This document shows positions 28,426 to 37,725 of a stretch of 64,000 bases of DNA, in pieces. Below the pieces are notes generated by a model. The model had not been told where the DNA came from, ran no database searches, and saw only the letters and a program-made list of their open reading frames with translations. Source of the stretch: Desulfosediminicola flagellatus (lineage in GTDB: Bacteria; Desulfobacterota; Desulfobulbia; Desulfobulbales; Desulfocapsaceae); the NCBI RefSeq assembly GCF_005116655.2, contig NZ_CP050698.1, positions 248,001-312,000 of the forward strand, read 5' to 3'. The translations under genes were made by a program, and so were the position numbers. The stretch's first letter is position 1, and the number at the start of each line of letters is the position of its first letter.

Positions 28426-28733
28426 GCTTGATGTACTCGGATATCCGTATAACCAGTTAACAGAGAGCGGAAAGTAAATACCTCTCTCTGTTAACTGGTA
28501 ACGTTCATAATGCAGTATCTTCTTTTTTCTTTCATTTCTCATTTATTCTGGTGTTGCTGCTGATCCTGTTTGTCTTTCTTTGACTGGTAGATTCATGGCA
28601 TAGGATACAACACATCTTCATGATTTTCTTGCAAATGTGAAATCAATGATGATACTTTTATAATTGTACCCGAACCACCTTTTATCAGGCCATGAGAATA
28701 CATGGGTAACGTAATCCTTTTTAGAGGTAGCGT
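28426..28733. other. Intergenic region with strong hairpin and possible aceE promoter
   Basis: Besides the hairpin listed separately, a TATAAT hexamer occurs at 28659-28664 about 70 bases before the pyruvate dehydrogenase gene. No good -35 box stands at 16-18 bases from it, so the promoter call is weak. Confidence 0.3.
28452..28499. terminator. Perfect 16 bp hairpin after the oxidase genes
   Basis: accagttaacagagag (28452-28467) pairs exactly with ctctctgttaactggt (28484-28499) across a 16-base loop. There is no T run after it, so it may act as an mRNA 3' stabiliser or a factor-dependent terminator. Confidence 0.6.
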
Positions 28734-31391
28734 ATGAGTTCATATTATAATGATCCTGATCCTCAGGAAACCAGAGATTGGCTGGAATCCCTTGACGGAG
28801 TCATAAAAAATGAAGGTGATGAAAAAGCGGATTATCTTCTTCGTGAATTAACCGACAGGGCCCGGGAAAAAGGTGTTTCAACCTCCCCGGGAATCCTGAC
28901 GCCGTATGGCAATACGATTCTTCCGGAAGAGGAGGACTCAATTCCTGATGAGTCATTTATCGCTAGAAATGTTTCAGCCTTTGTACGCTGGAATGCGATG
29001 GCGATGGTTGCGCTGGCCAATAAAGACGGTAAAGGTCTAGGCGGGCACATTGCCACGTATACCTCTGTTTCCTCAATGTATGAAGTAGGTTTTAACTGGT
29101 TTTTCCGCGGGCCTCAGGCTGAGTTCGGTGCGGATATGATCTACTTTCAGGGGCATAGTTCACCGGGTATATATTCGCGTGCTTTTGTTGAAGGGCGCCT
29201 GGATGAAGAACACCTCAGAAATTTTCGGCAGGAGGTTGGTGGTCATGGTTTACCATCCTACCCGCACCCATGGCTGATGCCAGACTTCTGGCAATTCCCT
29301 ACTGTTTCCATGGGCCTTGGGCCTATGGCGGCCATTTATCAGGCCCGATTTATGAAATATATGGACAGCCGGGAGCTGAAAAAAGCTGGTGATCGCAAGG
29401 TCTGGGTATTTATGGGAGATGGTGAATCTGATGAGCCGGAATCCCTCGGGGCTTTATCTCTGGCCGCCCGTGAGAATCTCGATAATCTCATTTTTGTCGT
29501 CAACTGCAACCTGCAAAGGCTGGATGGGCCTGTGCGCGGAAATGGAAAAATTATTCAGGAGCTTGAAGGCCGTTTTCGCGGTGCGGGCTGGCATGTGATT
29601 AAACTGCTCTGGGGCAGCGAATGGGATAAAATCTTAAAGAGAGATACCGAAGGGCTATTGCTTAAAAAATTTGGCAGCATGGTGGATGGTGACTTTCAGA
29701 CTATTCGGGCCCGTGGTCCGGAATATCTTAGGGAACTGGTGTTTGGCGATGATCCACGCTTACTGGCGCTTGTTGAAGATATCAGTGATCAAGAACTCTG
29801 GCAGATGACCAGAGGCGGGCATGATCCGAGAAAAGTCTATGCAGCATTTTCAGCTGCAACCAAGTTTAAGGGGAAACCGACTGTACTGCTGGTGAAGACC
29901 ATCAAGGGCTTTGGTATGGGCCAGGCAGGTGAATCAGTAATGGTTGCTCATAATGTTAAAAAGATGGATATTGAGTCACTTAAGGCTTTTCGTGACCGGT
30001 TCCATGTCCCTCTTGAAGATGATCAGCTAGAAGACCTACCGTTTATCAGACCCAAAGAGGGGAGCTCCGAGGATACGTTCATTAAAGAGCGCCGAAAGGC
30101 TATGGGCGGCCCTGTTCCGTATCGTGAGACTGAACACATCCCGCTTGAAGCACCGCAATTATCAGCGTTTAAAGGGGTGCTTGGTTCTTCAAAAGGACGC
30201 GAGTTGTCAACGACCATGGCTTTTGTCAGACTGCTCAGTTCTCTTGTTAAAGACAAGGCGATTGGCAAGAATATCGTGCCGATTATTCCTGATGAAGCCA
30301 GAACCTTCGGCATGGAAGGCCTTTTCAGGCAACTGGGTATTTATGCACCTACCGGACAGCTTTATGAACCGCAGGATTCTGAGACTATCTCTTGGTATCG
30401 TGAAGACCCCAAAGGCCAGATTCTTGAAGAAGGGATAACCGAAGCAGGGGCAATCTCTTCCTGGCTGGCAGCAGCCACGGCACACTCTAATTACGGCGTC
30501 CCGATGATCCCGTTTTACGCCTTTTATTCAATGTTTGGTTTTCAACGAATCGGTGATCAGCTATGGGCTGCAGGTGACAGCAGGGCTCGAGGCTTTTTGA
30601 TGGGTGCAACAGCAGGGCGTACTACCTTAAATGGTGAAGGCCTTCAACATCAGGATGGACAGGCTTTGCTCTTTGCCTCAACATTCCCTACCTGTCTGGC
30701 CTACGATCCTACTTTCAGCTATGAGGTTGCGGTTCTTGTTCAGAAGGGCATCGAGCGCATGTATGTTAATGGTGATGATATTTTTTACTATATCACTCTA
30801 TTAAATGAGAATTATGAGCATCCCGAGATGCCTGAAGGGGTTGAGGAGGGTATCAACAAGGGCATGTATCTCTACCGAAAGGGTGGTAAAGGGAAATTAC
30901 GCGTGCAACTTATGGGCAGTGGTTCCATTCAGCGCGAAGTTATTGCTGCAGCAGATCTGCTCAAAGCCGATTTCGACGTTGAAGCTGATGTCTGGTCGAT
31001 TCTGGGCGTTAATCAGCTGCATCGTAATGGTATGGAGGTTGAAGACTGGAACCGCAATCACCCTGAAGAACCTTCTAAAACATCGTATGTTGAAGAACAG
31101 TTGGCAGGTTTTGATGGGCCGGCAATTATCAGCACAGATTATGTCCAGGCATACAGTGAGCAGTTACGCAGACTTATTCCAAACAAACTCACGGTTCTGG
31201 GCACAGACGGCTATGGCCGCAGTGATGCCCGGGAGGTGCTGCGCGATTTTTTCAAAGTAGATAGATACCATATCGTTGTGGCAGCCCTTAAAGCGCTGGC
31301 TGATGAAGGAAGTCTTGAGCTTTCAACTGTCTCAGCAGCAATTAATAAATACCCAATTAATCCGGATGCACCTCATCCGATAAACCGCTAG
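28734..31391 (+). CDS. aceE: Pyruvate dehydrogenase E1 component (homodimeric)
   Basis: Thiamine-diphosphate enzyme of 885 residues that decarboxylates pyruvate and acetylates E2, the entry step to acetyl-CoA. Features of the AceE type: GGHIATYTSVSSMYEVGFNW spread over residues 102-121, the ThDP motif VWVFMGDGESDEPE...NLIFVVNCNLQRLDG, IIPDEARTFGMEGLFRQLGIY, GAISSWLAAATAHS, and DGYGRSDARE near the end. Length matches E. coli AceE (887). AGAGG lies six bases before the ATG. It heads an operon with E2 and E3. Many strict anaerobes use pyruvate:ferredoxin oxidoreductase instead. Confidence 0.96.
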   Translation: MSSYYNDPDPQETRDWLESLDGVIKNEGDEKADYLLRELTDRAREKGVSTSPGILTPYGNTILPEEEDSIPDESFIARNVSAFVRWNAMAMVALANKDGKGLGGHIATYTSVSSMYEVGFNWFFRGPQAEFGADMIYFQGHSSPGIYSRAFVEGRLDEEHLRNFRQEVGGHGLPSYPHPWLMPDFWQFPTVSMGLGPMAAIYQARFMKYMDSRELKKAGDRKVWVFMGDGESDEPESLGALSLAARENLDNLIFVVNCNLQRLDGPVRGNGKIIQELEGRFRGAGWHVIKLLWGSEWDKILKRDTEGLLLKKFGSMVDGDFQTIRARGPEYLRELVFGDDPRLLALVEDISDQELWQMTRGGHDPRKVYAAFSAATKFKGKPTVLLVKTIKGFGMGQAGESVMVAHNVKKMDIESLKAFRDRFHVPLEDDQLEDLPFIRPKEGSSEDTFIKERRKAMGGPVPYRETEHIPLEAPQLSAFKGVLGSSKGRELSTTMAFVRLLSSLVKDKAIGKNIVPIIPDEARTFGMEGLFRQLGIYAPTGQLYEPQDSETISWYREDPKGQILEEGITEAGAISSWLAAATAHSNYGVPMIPFYAFYSMFGFQRIGDQLWAAGDSRARGFLMGATAGRTTLNGEGLQHQDGQALLFASTFPTCLAYDPTFSYEVAVLVQKGIERMYVNGDDIFYYITLLNENYEHPEMPEGVEEGINKGMYLYRKGGKGKLRVQLMGSGSIQREVIAAADLLKADFDVEADVWSILGVNQLHRNGMEVEDWNRNHPEEPSKTSYVEEQLAGFDGPAIISTDYVQAYSEQLRRLIPNKLTVLGTDGYGRSDAREVLRDFFKVDRYHIVVAALKALADEGSLELSTVSAAINKYPINPDAPHPINR

Positions 31392-31420
31392 TCTTGTACG
31401 TAAAAAACACGGAGGGAATA

Positions 31421-32749
31421 ATGGCTGTTGAAAAGATAGTGGTGCCTGATTTCGGTGATGTTCAGGAGATTACTGTTGTTGAGGTGTATATCAGTGCAGG
31501 TGATGTCGTTGAAGTGGAAAGTCCGATAATTGCTCTTGAGAGTGAAAAAGCGGTAATGGATATTCCGTCACCACTTGCCGGTGTTATAAAAGAAGTGCAT
31601 ATAAAAGAAGACGATACGGTCAGTAGCGGTGATCTTATAGCTACAATCGAAACAGAAGCAGTCGCTGAAGAACCTGCTGAACCTGCTGAACCTGCTGAGC
31701 CCGCTGAATCTGTTGCTGAAAAAGCTGCTGAACAAAAGGACGATGAGCAAACAGAGGCGAAATCTGAGCCGGTTAAACCTAAGGCGAGTCAGCCAGTCAC
31801 ACCGGAAGTTGCTGAATCTCCCGAAGCGGCTGAGTCGGGGGCGTTTCACGCAACACCATCGGTACGTGCCTATGCTCGGGAGCTCGGAGTCGAGCTTGGT
31901 AGCGTAACTGCAACGGGACCTAAGGGCAGGATTGTTAAAGAAGATGTGCAGGCTTTGGTGAAGAAGGCGATGAAAACCGCCACTGCACCGGGCTCGGGTA
32001 GCATGCTTGCTGTAGATGAACCACCACTTGAAGATTTCAGCGTTTATGGAAACGTGGAAGAGGTGGCTCTTGGCCGCATCAAAAAGATATCCGGACCACA
32101 TCTGCACAGAAGCTGGGTAACAATTCCTCATGTAACGCATGCCGATGAGGCGGATGTTACAGAGCTTGAGGCGTTTAGGAAACAGATAAATTCGGAAGCA
32201 GGGGATGATGATATCCGGTTCAGCCCCCTGGTTTTTATTGTAAAAGCGGTGGTGGCAACGCTCAAGGAGTTTCCGCTGGTTAATTGTTCTCTGGTGCCTG
32301 GTGGTGCAAAAGTCATTTTAAAGCATTTTTATAATATTGGTATCGCAGTAGATACACCAAATGGTCTTGTGGTACCGGTAATTAAGAATGCAGATCAGAA
32401 AGGGATGCGTGAGATCGCAACAGAATTGAAAGCACTCAGTATAAAGGCACGGGACGGAAAGCTTGCCATTAACGATATTCAGGGTGCGACCTTTACCATT
32501 TCGAGTCTAGGCGGGATTGGTGGAACCCACTTTACACCTATTGTTAACAGTCCGCAGGTGGCAATCCTTGGCTTATCACGAAACTTTATGAAGCCTGTAT
32601 GGGATAAAGAAGAACAGCAATTTGTACCGCGTTTGACGCTTCCGTTCTCATTGTCCTATGATCACAGAGTGATTGACGGTGCGGATGCAGCCAGATTCTG
32701 CAGGTCTCTGGCTGTGTCTATTGAAGATCTCAGGAGGGCATTGCTCTGA
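31421..32749 (+). CDS. aceF: Dihydrolipoyllysine acetyltransferase (E2)
   Basis: Core of the pyruvate dehydrogenase complex (442 residues). It has one lipoyl domain (1-78) with the lipoylated Lys at residue 43 in ALESEKAVMDIPS. An Ala/Glu/Pro linker includes four tandem AEP triplets and reaches to about 145. A peripheral-subunit-binding domain follows (HATPSVRAYARELGVELG, near 147-164, to KEDVQALV). The catalytic domain has HRSWVTIPHVTHADEADVTE and the active-site motif SYDHRVIDGADAARF near the C-terminus. E. coli AceF has three lipoyl domains; this has one. Start at 31421: GGAGG stands five bases before it; the frame is open nine codons further upstream. Confidence 0.95.
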   Translation: MAVEKIVVPDFGDVQEITVVEVYISAGDVVEVESPIIALESEKAVMDIPSPLAGVIKEVHIKEDDTVSSGDLIATIETEAVAEEPAEPAEPAEPAESVAEKAAEQKDDEQTEAKSEPVKPKASQPVTPEVAESPEAAESGAFHATPSVRAYARELGVELGSVTATGPKGRIVKEDVQALVKKAMKTATAPGSGSMLAVDEPPLEDFSVYGNVEEVALGRIKKISGPHLHRSWVTIPHVTHADEADVTELEAFRKQINSEAGDDDIRFSPLVFIVKAVVATLKEFPLVNCSLVPGGAKVILKHFYNIGIAVDTPNGLVVPVIKNADQKGMREIATELKALSIKARDGKLAINDIQGATFTISSLGGIGGTHFTPIVNSPQVAILGLSRNFMKPVWDKEEQQFVPRLTLPFSLSYDHRVIDGADAARFCRSLAVSIEDLRRALL

Positions 32750-32828
32750 AATTAACGATATCAACAAAAAAGTGTGAATAATTCTTCGTTTTCTGTAGAA
32801 TGTGCTTTGGTTGCTGTTGAAGTTGGTG

Positions 32829-32998
32829 CTAGGAGGCTGTCCAACAATAGAAATTTTCGTTCAAATCGAGGCAAACTCGAAAAATTACCGCAGGCATATA
32901 TATAATATCTCAATGTCTCGTTCCTCGCTTATCGGAGGATAATTTTTCGAGTTTAACGAAGATATGGGCGAAAAGACCATTGTCGGACAGCCTCCTAG
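32829..32998. mobile_element. MITE-like element, family A copy 1 (CTAG-bounded)
   Basis: A 170-base inverted-repeat element. The ends read ctaggaggctgtccaacaat and attgtcggacagcctcctag, nearly perfect inverted repeats of about 20 bases. The interior also pairs loosely, with aaattttcgttcaaatcgag opposite aatttttcgagtttaacgaa. It has no coding capacity. It lies between aceF and lpdA, within a presumed operon. A related copy lies at 42345-42489. Confidence 0.82.
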
Positions 32999-33060
32999 GC
33001 AGTGTGTTGAGTGTCTACAGTTAATGAGTGGATTTTTCTACGTCGCTTTAAGGAGAAACT

Positions 33061-34470
33061 ATGTCTACGGATACTAAATATGATGTTGTTGTTCTCGGTG
33101 GGGGCCCTGGTGGCTACACAGCCGCATTTCGTGCCGCCGACCTCGGTCTTTCAGTCTGCCTGGTAGAACAGGCAAACCGACTTGGAGGTGTCTGTTTGAA
33201 TGTCGGTTGTATCCCTTCAAAGACGCTTCTTCACGGAGCAGCTGTAATTGAGGAGGCCGAAGAAGCTGCCGAGTTTGGTATTACTTTCGGTGCTCCTCAG
33301 GTCGATATCGACGCCTTTCGAACTCACAAAGAAGGCGTAATTGAGAAACTCACAGGTGGTCTGGATCAGCTTGCCAAAGCGCGTAAGGTTACCCGTGTTG
33401 TCGGTAAAGGGGCATTTAAGGATACAACCACCCTTACCGTTGAAGGTGATGAGGGCAGTAGTGAGATATCATTTACAAACTGTATTATCGCCACCGGTTC
33501 ACATCCATTTATGATCCCCGGCTTGCCGGAAGACGAACGTATCTGGGATTCCAGTGATGCGTTGGCGCTGAAGTTTGTACCAAAACGGTTTCTTATTATC
33601 GGTGGTGGTATCATCGGTATGGAGATGGCCCAGATTTATAGTGCGCTCGGTTCAGAGATCACTATCGTTGAGATGCTCGATCATATTATCCCGCCAGCTG
33701 ATAAGGACCTTGTTCAGCCTCTTTTCCAGAAGTTGAAAAAGAAGTATACCATTCTTACCAAGACAAAAGTAACAGAGATTGTAGCAAATGATAGCGGTAT
33801 TCAGGCAAGCTTTGAAGGGGCTAAGGCTCCTGAGGGCGGCGAATATGATGCAGTTCTTGTAGCAGTTGGCAGAAGACCGAATACAGAAAAATTCGGCCGC
33901 GAAAATATCGGTCTTGAGTTAAACGATAAAGGTTTTATACCTGTAAGTGAGATGCAGAAGACCGCCATTCCTAATATCTATGCGATCGGCGATGTCGTTG
34001 GTGAGCCGATGCTGGCCCATAAAGCGACCCATGAAGGAAAGGTAGCCTCTGAGGTTATAGCAGGTCATAAATCGGCATTTGACCCGATGACAATTCCTTC
34101 GGTTGCCTATACGCATCCTGAAATTGCCTGGATGGGGCTGACCGAGAAAGAGGCCAAGGCCCAGAAAATTGATTATAATAAAGGTAAATTCCCATGGGGA
34201 GCCTCAGGACGTGCGCTCAGTTCCGGAGCTGCAACAGGTGTTACTAAAGTGTTGTTTGATAAGGAAACCGGGCGTATCTTAGGCGCAGGAATCTGCGGTC
34301 AGAATGCTGGAGAACTTATCCATGAAGCGGTCTTGGCGCTTGAGATGGGTGCTGATGCTGAGGATATCAGTAAAACTGTCCATGCTCACCCGACGCTTTC
34401 TGAAACTTTCGCCTTTGCAGCGGAAATAGTTGACGGCTCTATCACAGACGCGTTACCTTCCAAGAAATAA
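33061..34470 (+). CDS. lpdA: Dihydrolipoyl dehydrogenase (E3)
   Basis: FAD-dependent E3 of the pyruvate dehydrogenase complex (469 residues). It reoxidises the lipoyl group and passes electrons to NAD. N-terminal FAD motif GGGPGGYTAAFRAADLG, redox-active disulfide in GGVCLNVGCIPSKTLL, NAD fold GGGIIGMEMAQIYSALGSE and the second FAD motif YAIGDV. The active-site His is in HAHPTLSETFAFAAE. AAGGAG is six bases before the ATG. The gene lies 311 bases past aceF because a MITE-like element sits in the gap, and it may need its own promoter there. Confidence 0.95.
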   Translation: MSTDTKYDVVVLGGGPGGYTAAFRAADLGLSVCLVEQANRLGGVCLNVGCIPSKTLLHGAAVIEEAEEAAEFGITFGAPQVDIDAFRTHKEGVIEKLTGGLDQLAKARKVTRVVGKGAFKDTTTLTVEGDEGSSEISFTNCIIATGSHPFMIPGLPEDERIWDSSDALALKFVPKRFLIIGGGIIGMEMAQIYSALGSEITIVEMLDHIIPPADKDLVQPLFQKLKKKYTILTKTKVTEIVANDSGIQASFEGAKAPEGGEYDAVLVAVGRRPNTEKFGRENIGLELNDKGFIPVSEMQKTAIPNIYAIGDVVGEPMLAHKATHEGKVASEVIAGHKSAFDPMTIPSVAYTHPEIAWMGLTEKEAKAQKIDYNKGKFPWGASGRALSSGAATGVTKVLFDKETGRILGAGICGQNAGELIHEAVLALEMGADAEDISKTVHAHPTLSETFAFAAEIVDGSITDALPSKK

Positions 34471-34500
34471 TTTATTTATACGTTTATATTTTGATATTGA

Positions 34501-34531
34501 AGCGGATTGCCTGTTTGTCAGGTAGTCCGCT
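34501..34531 (+). terminator. Terminator of the pyruvate dehydrogenase operon
   Basis: Stem agcggattgcctg / caggtagtccgct with the loop tttgt, followed by ttgc. It is 31 bases after lpdA. The U tract is short. Confidence 0.6.
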
Positions 34532-34593
34532 TTGCACGTAATCTGTATGAGTAACACAGATAATTCTTTATTATTTCTTATGCTTTCCCCACC

Positions 34594-36903
34594 TTGATTC
34601 AAATCACTAAAGAACAGCACAATATTGTCCATCACAAAAACGGACATGCTCTTGTCAGCGCCGTTGCCGGCTCAGGTAAGACTACCACCATGGTTGCGCG
34701 CGTTCATCATCTGCTCAAGGAAGGTTGTAAGCCTGCAGAATTGATGGTGCTTATGTTTAATCGTTCGGCGCGGGACGGATTTGCAAGGGCACTTAACACC
34801 AAACTTGCTGGAACGCGCTTATCGATTCCGGAAGTGAGAACATACCACTCCCTCGGTCTTCGCCTGGTCGAGAGTTTTACCCGAAAAGGTGTTTTGCCAG
34901 CTCGTAAATTGATTACTGATGAGCATATAAAAGAAAAGCTGGCCAAACAGGTCCTGAACTCCGCCTATAAAGAGGAAAACGGTAATCATGCCTGGGTGAG
35001 TAAAGAGGATCTCGAAGAGTTTTTGCGCTTTATCGATCTGGTAAAATCAAGTACCGAGAGCGGTTCAGCATGTTTTGAGCGAGAAGGCTTTCGTAAGAAA
35101 TATGCATATTTCATAGATGGATTCAGCGTGTTCGAAGAAGTGCGTGAGCAACAACGCATTCGCTTCTTTGAAGACCTGCTCCATGAACCGCTGATGGCAA
35201 TGCTCGATAATAGTGATCTTGCAGAGTGGGTGAGCAACAGGGTTGAGCATATCATTGTTGATGAGTATCAGGATATCAACGAGGTCCAGCAGCAGTTACT
35301 TAAAATACTCGCGGGTTCACGGGCAAAAGTCATGGTGGTCGGCGATGTCGATCAGTGCATTTATGAGTGGCGCGGCGCGCGGCCTGAATATATCACCAAC
35401 CGTTTTCAGCACGATTTTCAAAAACCTCGAAACTATACCCTGTCCTATACCTTTCGTTATGGACACAGGCTCTCACTGGCTGCAAATCACCTGATCAGTA
35501 ACAACAGGATGCGGGATAGAAAACTTTGCATCTCAGCTGACGATAACTTTGATACCAGAATTATCAGATACGAAGAGAAAACGATTCATCCGATTCTGAA
35601 AATTATCCAGAGATGGCAAAACGAAGGGCGGTCATTGTCTGAAGTTGTTGCGCTTGTTCGTTTGTTCGGCCTGAGTGTGCCTCTTGAACTTGCTCTTTTA
35701 GAGGCGGATATACCGTATCGGCTTGAAGGACACGAGCAGGTGTTTGAGTGCCGCGAAATCCTGGCACTTACAGGATATCTCAAGCTCTGTTCAGGCACAT
35801 TGCAGGATGAAGAACAACAACTACAAAAAGATCATCTGATAGCGATGCTCTCACAACCCCATCTGGGAATTCGTCAGGAAGAACTTGAAAAGCTGGCGAC
35901 CGAGATCAGTACCAACCTGTTAGAAGCACCGGATCGTATATTGTGGACAATCCACAGTGATATGCCAGCGTTTATCAAAAAGAAAATAGTCAAAACTGCT
36001 GAAGACTGGGAGTGGCTGATGCGTAAATCAGCCAATAAACGTGCTGATCTGCTGCTTACTGAAATTATCTCATATCTTGATTTGTATGAGTTTTATGTGA
36101 AATTCTCTTCGCGACTTGCGACTGCCGAAAACAGAATTGAGACCTGCAGATCCTTTGTAGAGTTCGCCTCCCGTCAGAAGCTGTCGGTTAATGAGTTTTT
36201 AGCTAAACTGGATTCGTTAAAGCGTCCGGTAGAGGCTGAAGTAGAGAATTCCCTGCTTATAACCTCGGTGCATAGGGCCAAAGGACTTGAATGGCCATTA
36301 GTGATAATTCCCGGTTTAAAAGACGGTTCTTTTCCGTTTACTGCAGAAGCTGGAGATGGGAAAGGGAAGGATACGAACAATCTGGAAGATGAGCGACGGC
36401 TTTTTTATGTCGCGATTACCAGAGCAATTGAACAGGTAGCCTTAATTCATCCACCCGATCATGTACTCAAAAAACGTGCAGAAATGGGGATGGGGGTAGC
36501 GCCTGTAGATTTCAGCCAGGCAAGTCGGTTTTTATTCGAAGCGAATCTATGGCTAAGTGACAAGGTGGGGGAACAGATTGTTACAAAAAACGTTGCTGAT
36601 GCTAAAAACTTAAATGTTGTGGATATCAGTATTGCAAATGATTACTTAAAAAAAATCAACGCAGCAGTTCCACAGATAGAAAAGAGAAAAACACCAACAG
36701 AAAAAAATACCGTAGTACGAAGAACCCACACCTTACGAACTTCAGATCTCGCCAAAGGATTAAAGGTAGAACATAAAAGCTTTGGCGAAGGAAAAATTGT
36801 GGAAGTACTGGACCGAAGCCAGGGGAGGATACGTATTGCGTTCACCGATCATGGCGAAAAAACGCTCCTGCTCTCGTTTGCCCCGCTAGCCGTGATAGTA
36901 TAG
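34594..36903 (+). CDS. UvrD/Rep-family DNA helicase
   Basis: Superfamily 1A helicase of 769 residues. Motif I AVAGSGKTTTMVARV, motif II IIVDEYQDINEVQ, motif III VVGDVDQCIYEWRGARPE, motif IV LSYTFRYGHRL, motif V ITSVHRAKGLEWPLVIIPG and motif VI RRLFYVAITRAIEQ are all intact. The C-terminus carries a Tudor-like tail (VEHKSFGEGKIVEVLDRSQGR split over residues 723-743) of the kind found in UvrD/PcrA that binds RNA polymerase. It starts with TTG at 34594 and has no clear ribosome site; a start further in would cut into motif I. The length is about 100 residues longer than PcrA. Confidence 0.92.
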   Translation: MIQITKEQHNIVHHKNGHALVSAVAGSGKTTTMVARVHHLLKEGCKPAELMVLMFNRSARDGFARALNTKLAGTRLSIPEVRTYHSLGLRLVESFTRKGVLPARKLITDEHIKEKLAKQVLNSAYKEENGNHAWVSKEDLEEFLRFIDLVKSSTESGSACFEREGFRKKYAYFIDGFSVFEEVREQQRIRFFEDLLHEPLMAMLDNSDLAEWVSNRVEHIIVDEYQDINEVQQQLLKILAGSRAKVMVVGDVDQCIYEWRGARPEYITNRFQHDFQKPRNYTLSYTFRYGHRLSLAANHLISNNRMRDRKLCISADDNFDTRIIRYEEKTIHPILKIIQRWQNEGRSLSEVVALVRLFGLSVPLELALLEADIPYRLEGHEQVFECREILALTGYLKLCSGTLQDEEQQLQKDHLIAMLSQPHLGIRQEELEKLATEISTNLLEAPDRILWTIHSDMPAFIKKKIVKTAEDWEWLMRKSANKRADLLLTEIISYLDLYEFYVKFSSRLATAENRIETCRSFVEFASRQKLSVNEFLAKLDSLKRPVEAEVENSLLITSVHRAKGLEWPLVIIPGLKDGSFPFTAEAGDGKGKDTNNLEDERRLFYVAITRAIEQVALIHPPDHVLKKRAEMGMGVAPVDFSQASRFLFEANLWLSDKVGEQIVTKNVADAKNLNVVDISIANDYLKKINAAVPQIEKRKTPTEKNTVVRRTHTLRTSDLAKGLKVEHKSFGEGKIVEVLDRSQGRIRIAFTDHGEKTLLLSFAPLAVIV

Positions 36904-36929
36904 ATAGTAATCTGCGGTATACAATGTGT

Positions 36930-37565
36930 TTAATCATCAAGTGCCAGTCTGGCGCCGATATAGATCATCACCGAGCCGGTGAGTGAATCAAAGATCCTGC
37001 CGATTTTTGGCTTTTCAAGCCAGTTTCGCGCTTTATCAATCATTGACGCAAGCAGACATTGGTAGACCATTGCGACCGTGAAATGAATTGCGGCAACCAT
37101 CAGTGCCTGACCAAGCGGCTTTTGGACCGGGTCGATAAACTGCGGTAAAAACGCCATATAGAAAATTATTGTCTTAGGGTTTAAGACATTTGAAAGGAAT
37201 CCTTCGCGAAACGAGCGCCAGCTGCTAAAGCTTGCCTGAGCTATTTCGGGGGAGGCAAATTGAAATCCTCCACTGTTCCCAATAACTTTTCTCCAACTAC
37301 TGATTCCAAGCCATATAAGGTAACAGGCACCGACGGTTTTAAGCGCAGTGAAAGCCCATGCGGTCTGGAGCAGGAGGAGAGAGATACCAAGGGCCGAGAT
37401 AGTGGCATGGACAAACAGGCCGCTGCAGATTCCAAGACTGCTCACCGCACCGTCCCACCAACCGCCTCGTGCGCTGTTTCTGATTATCAGCATAGTATCA
37501 AGACCCGGGGTAAGGGTTAGCAGGGTCACTGCAATTAGGCAGGTGAGAAAGGTATGTAAATCCAT
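36930..37565 (-). CDS. LysE/RhtB-family amino acid exporter
   Basis: Six-helix exporter of 211 residues. The family signature LLTLTPGLDTMLIIRNSARGG is at the N-terminus, and the NPKTIIFYMAFLPQFIDP block is in the third segment. Members export homoserine, threonine, lysine or similar compounds. The ATG 37565 has GGAG eight bases upstream; a GTG two codons earlier is also in frame. Convergent with the helicase gene, 26 bases apart. Confidence 0.9.
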   Translation of the reverse strand: MDLHTFLTCLIAVTLLTLTPGLDTMLIIRNSARGGWWDGAVSSLGICSGLFVHATISALGISLLLLQTAWAFTALKTVGACYLIWLGISSWRKVIGNSGGFQFASPEIAQASFSSWRSFREGFLSNVLNPKTIIFYMAFLPQFIDPVQKPLGQALMVAAIHFTVAMVYQCLLASMIDKARNWLEKPKIGRIFDSLTGSVMIYIGARLALDD

Positions 37566-37656
37566 GGTCACAACTCCGAAAACAGGTGGATTGAAAAATA
37601 TACTATTATAATTGAATCAATTTACAATACCTCCAAAACCTGCTCCGGAAAAGCAA

Positions 37657-37694
37657 AAAACCGGCTGAAGAATGGTAGTTTCTTCAGCCGGTTT
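37657..37694 (-). terminator. Terminator of the YitT-family gene
   Basis: Hairpin aaaccggctgaaga / tcttcagccggttt, followed on the minus strand by TTTTTTGCTT. It lies about 30 bases past the stop of the downstream-strand gene at 37726. Confidence 0.85.
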
Positions 37695-37725
37695 GTACTT
37701 CGAATAGCTCGATATAAGGTAACGC

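Noticed and set aside
28659..28664. TATAAT as a firm aceE promoter
   Set aside because: No matching -35 at the right distance; kept only as a weak note.
31568..32140. 190-codon open frame opposite aceF
   Set aside because: Rich in Phe/Arg/Ser and produced by the Ala/Glu/Pro linker of aceF on the other strand.
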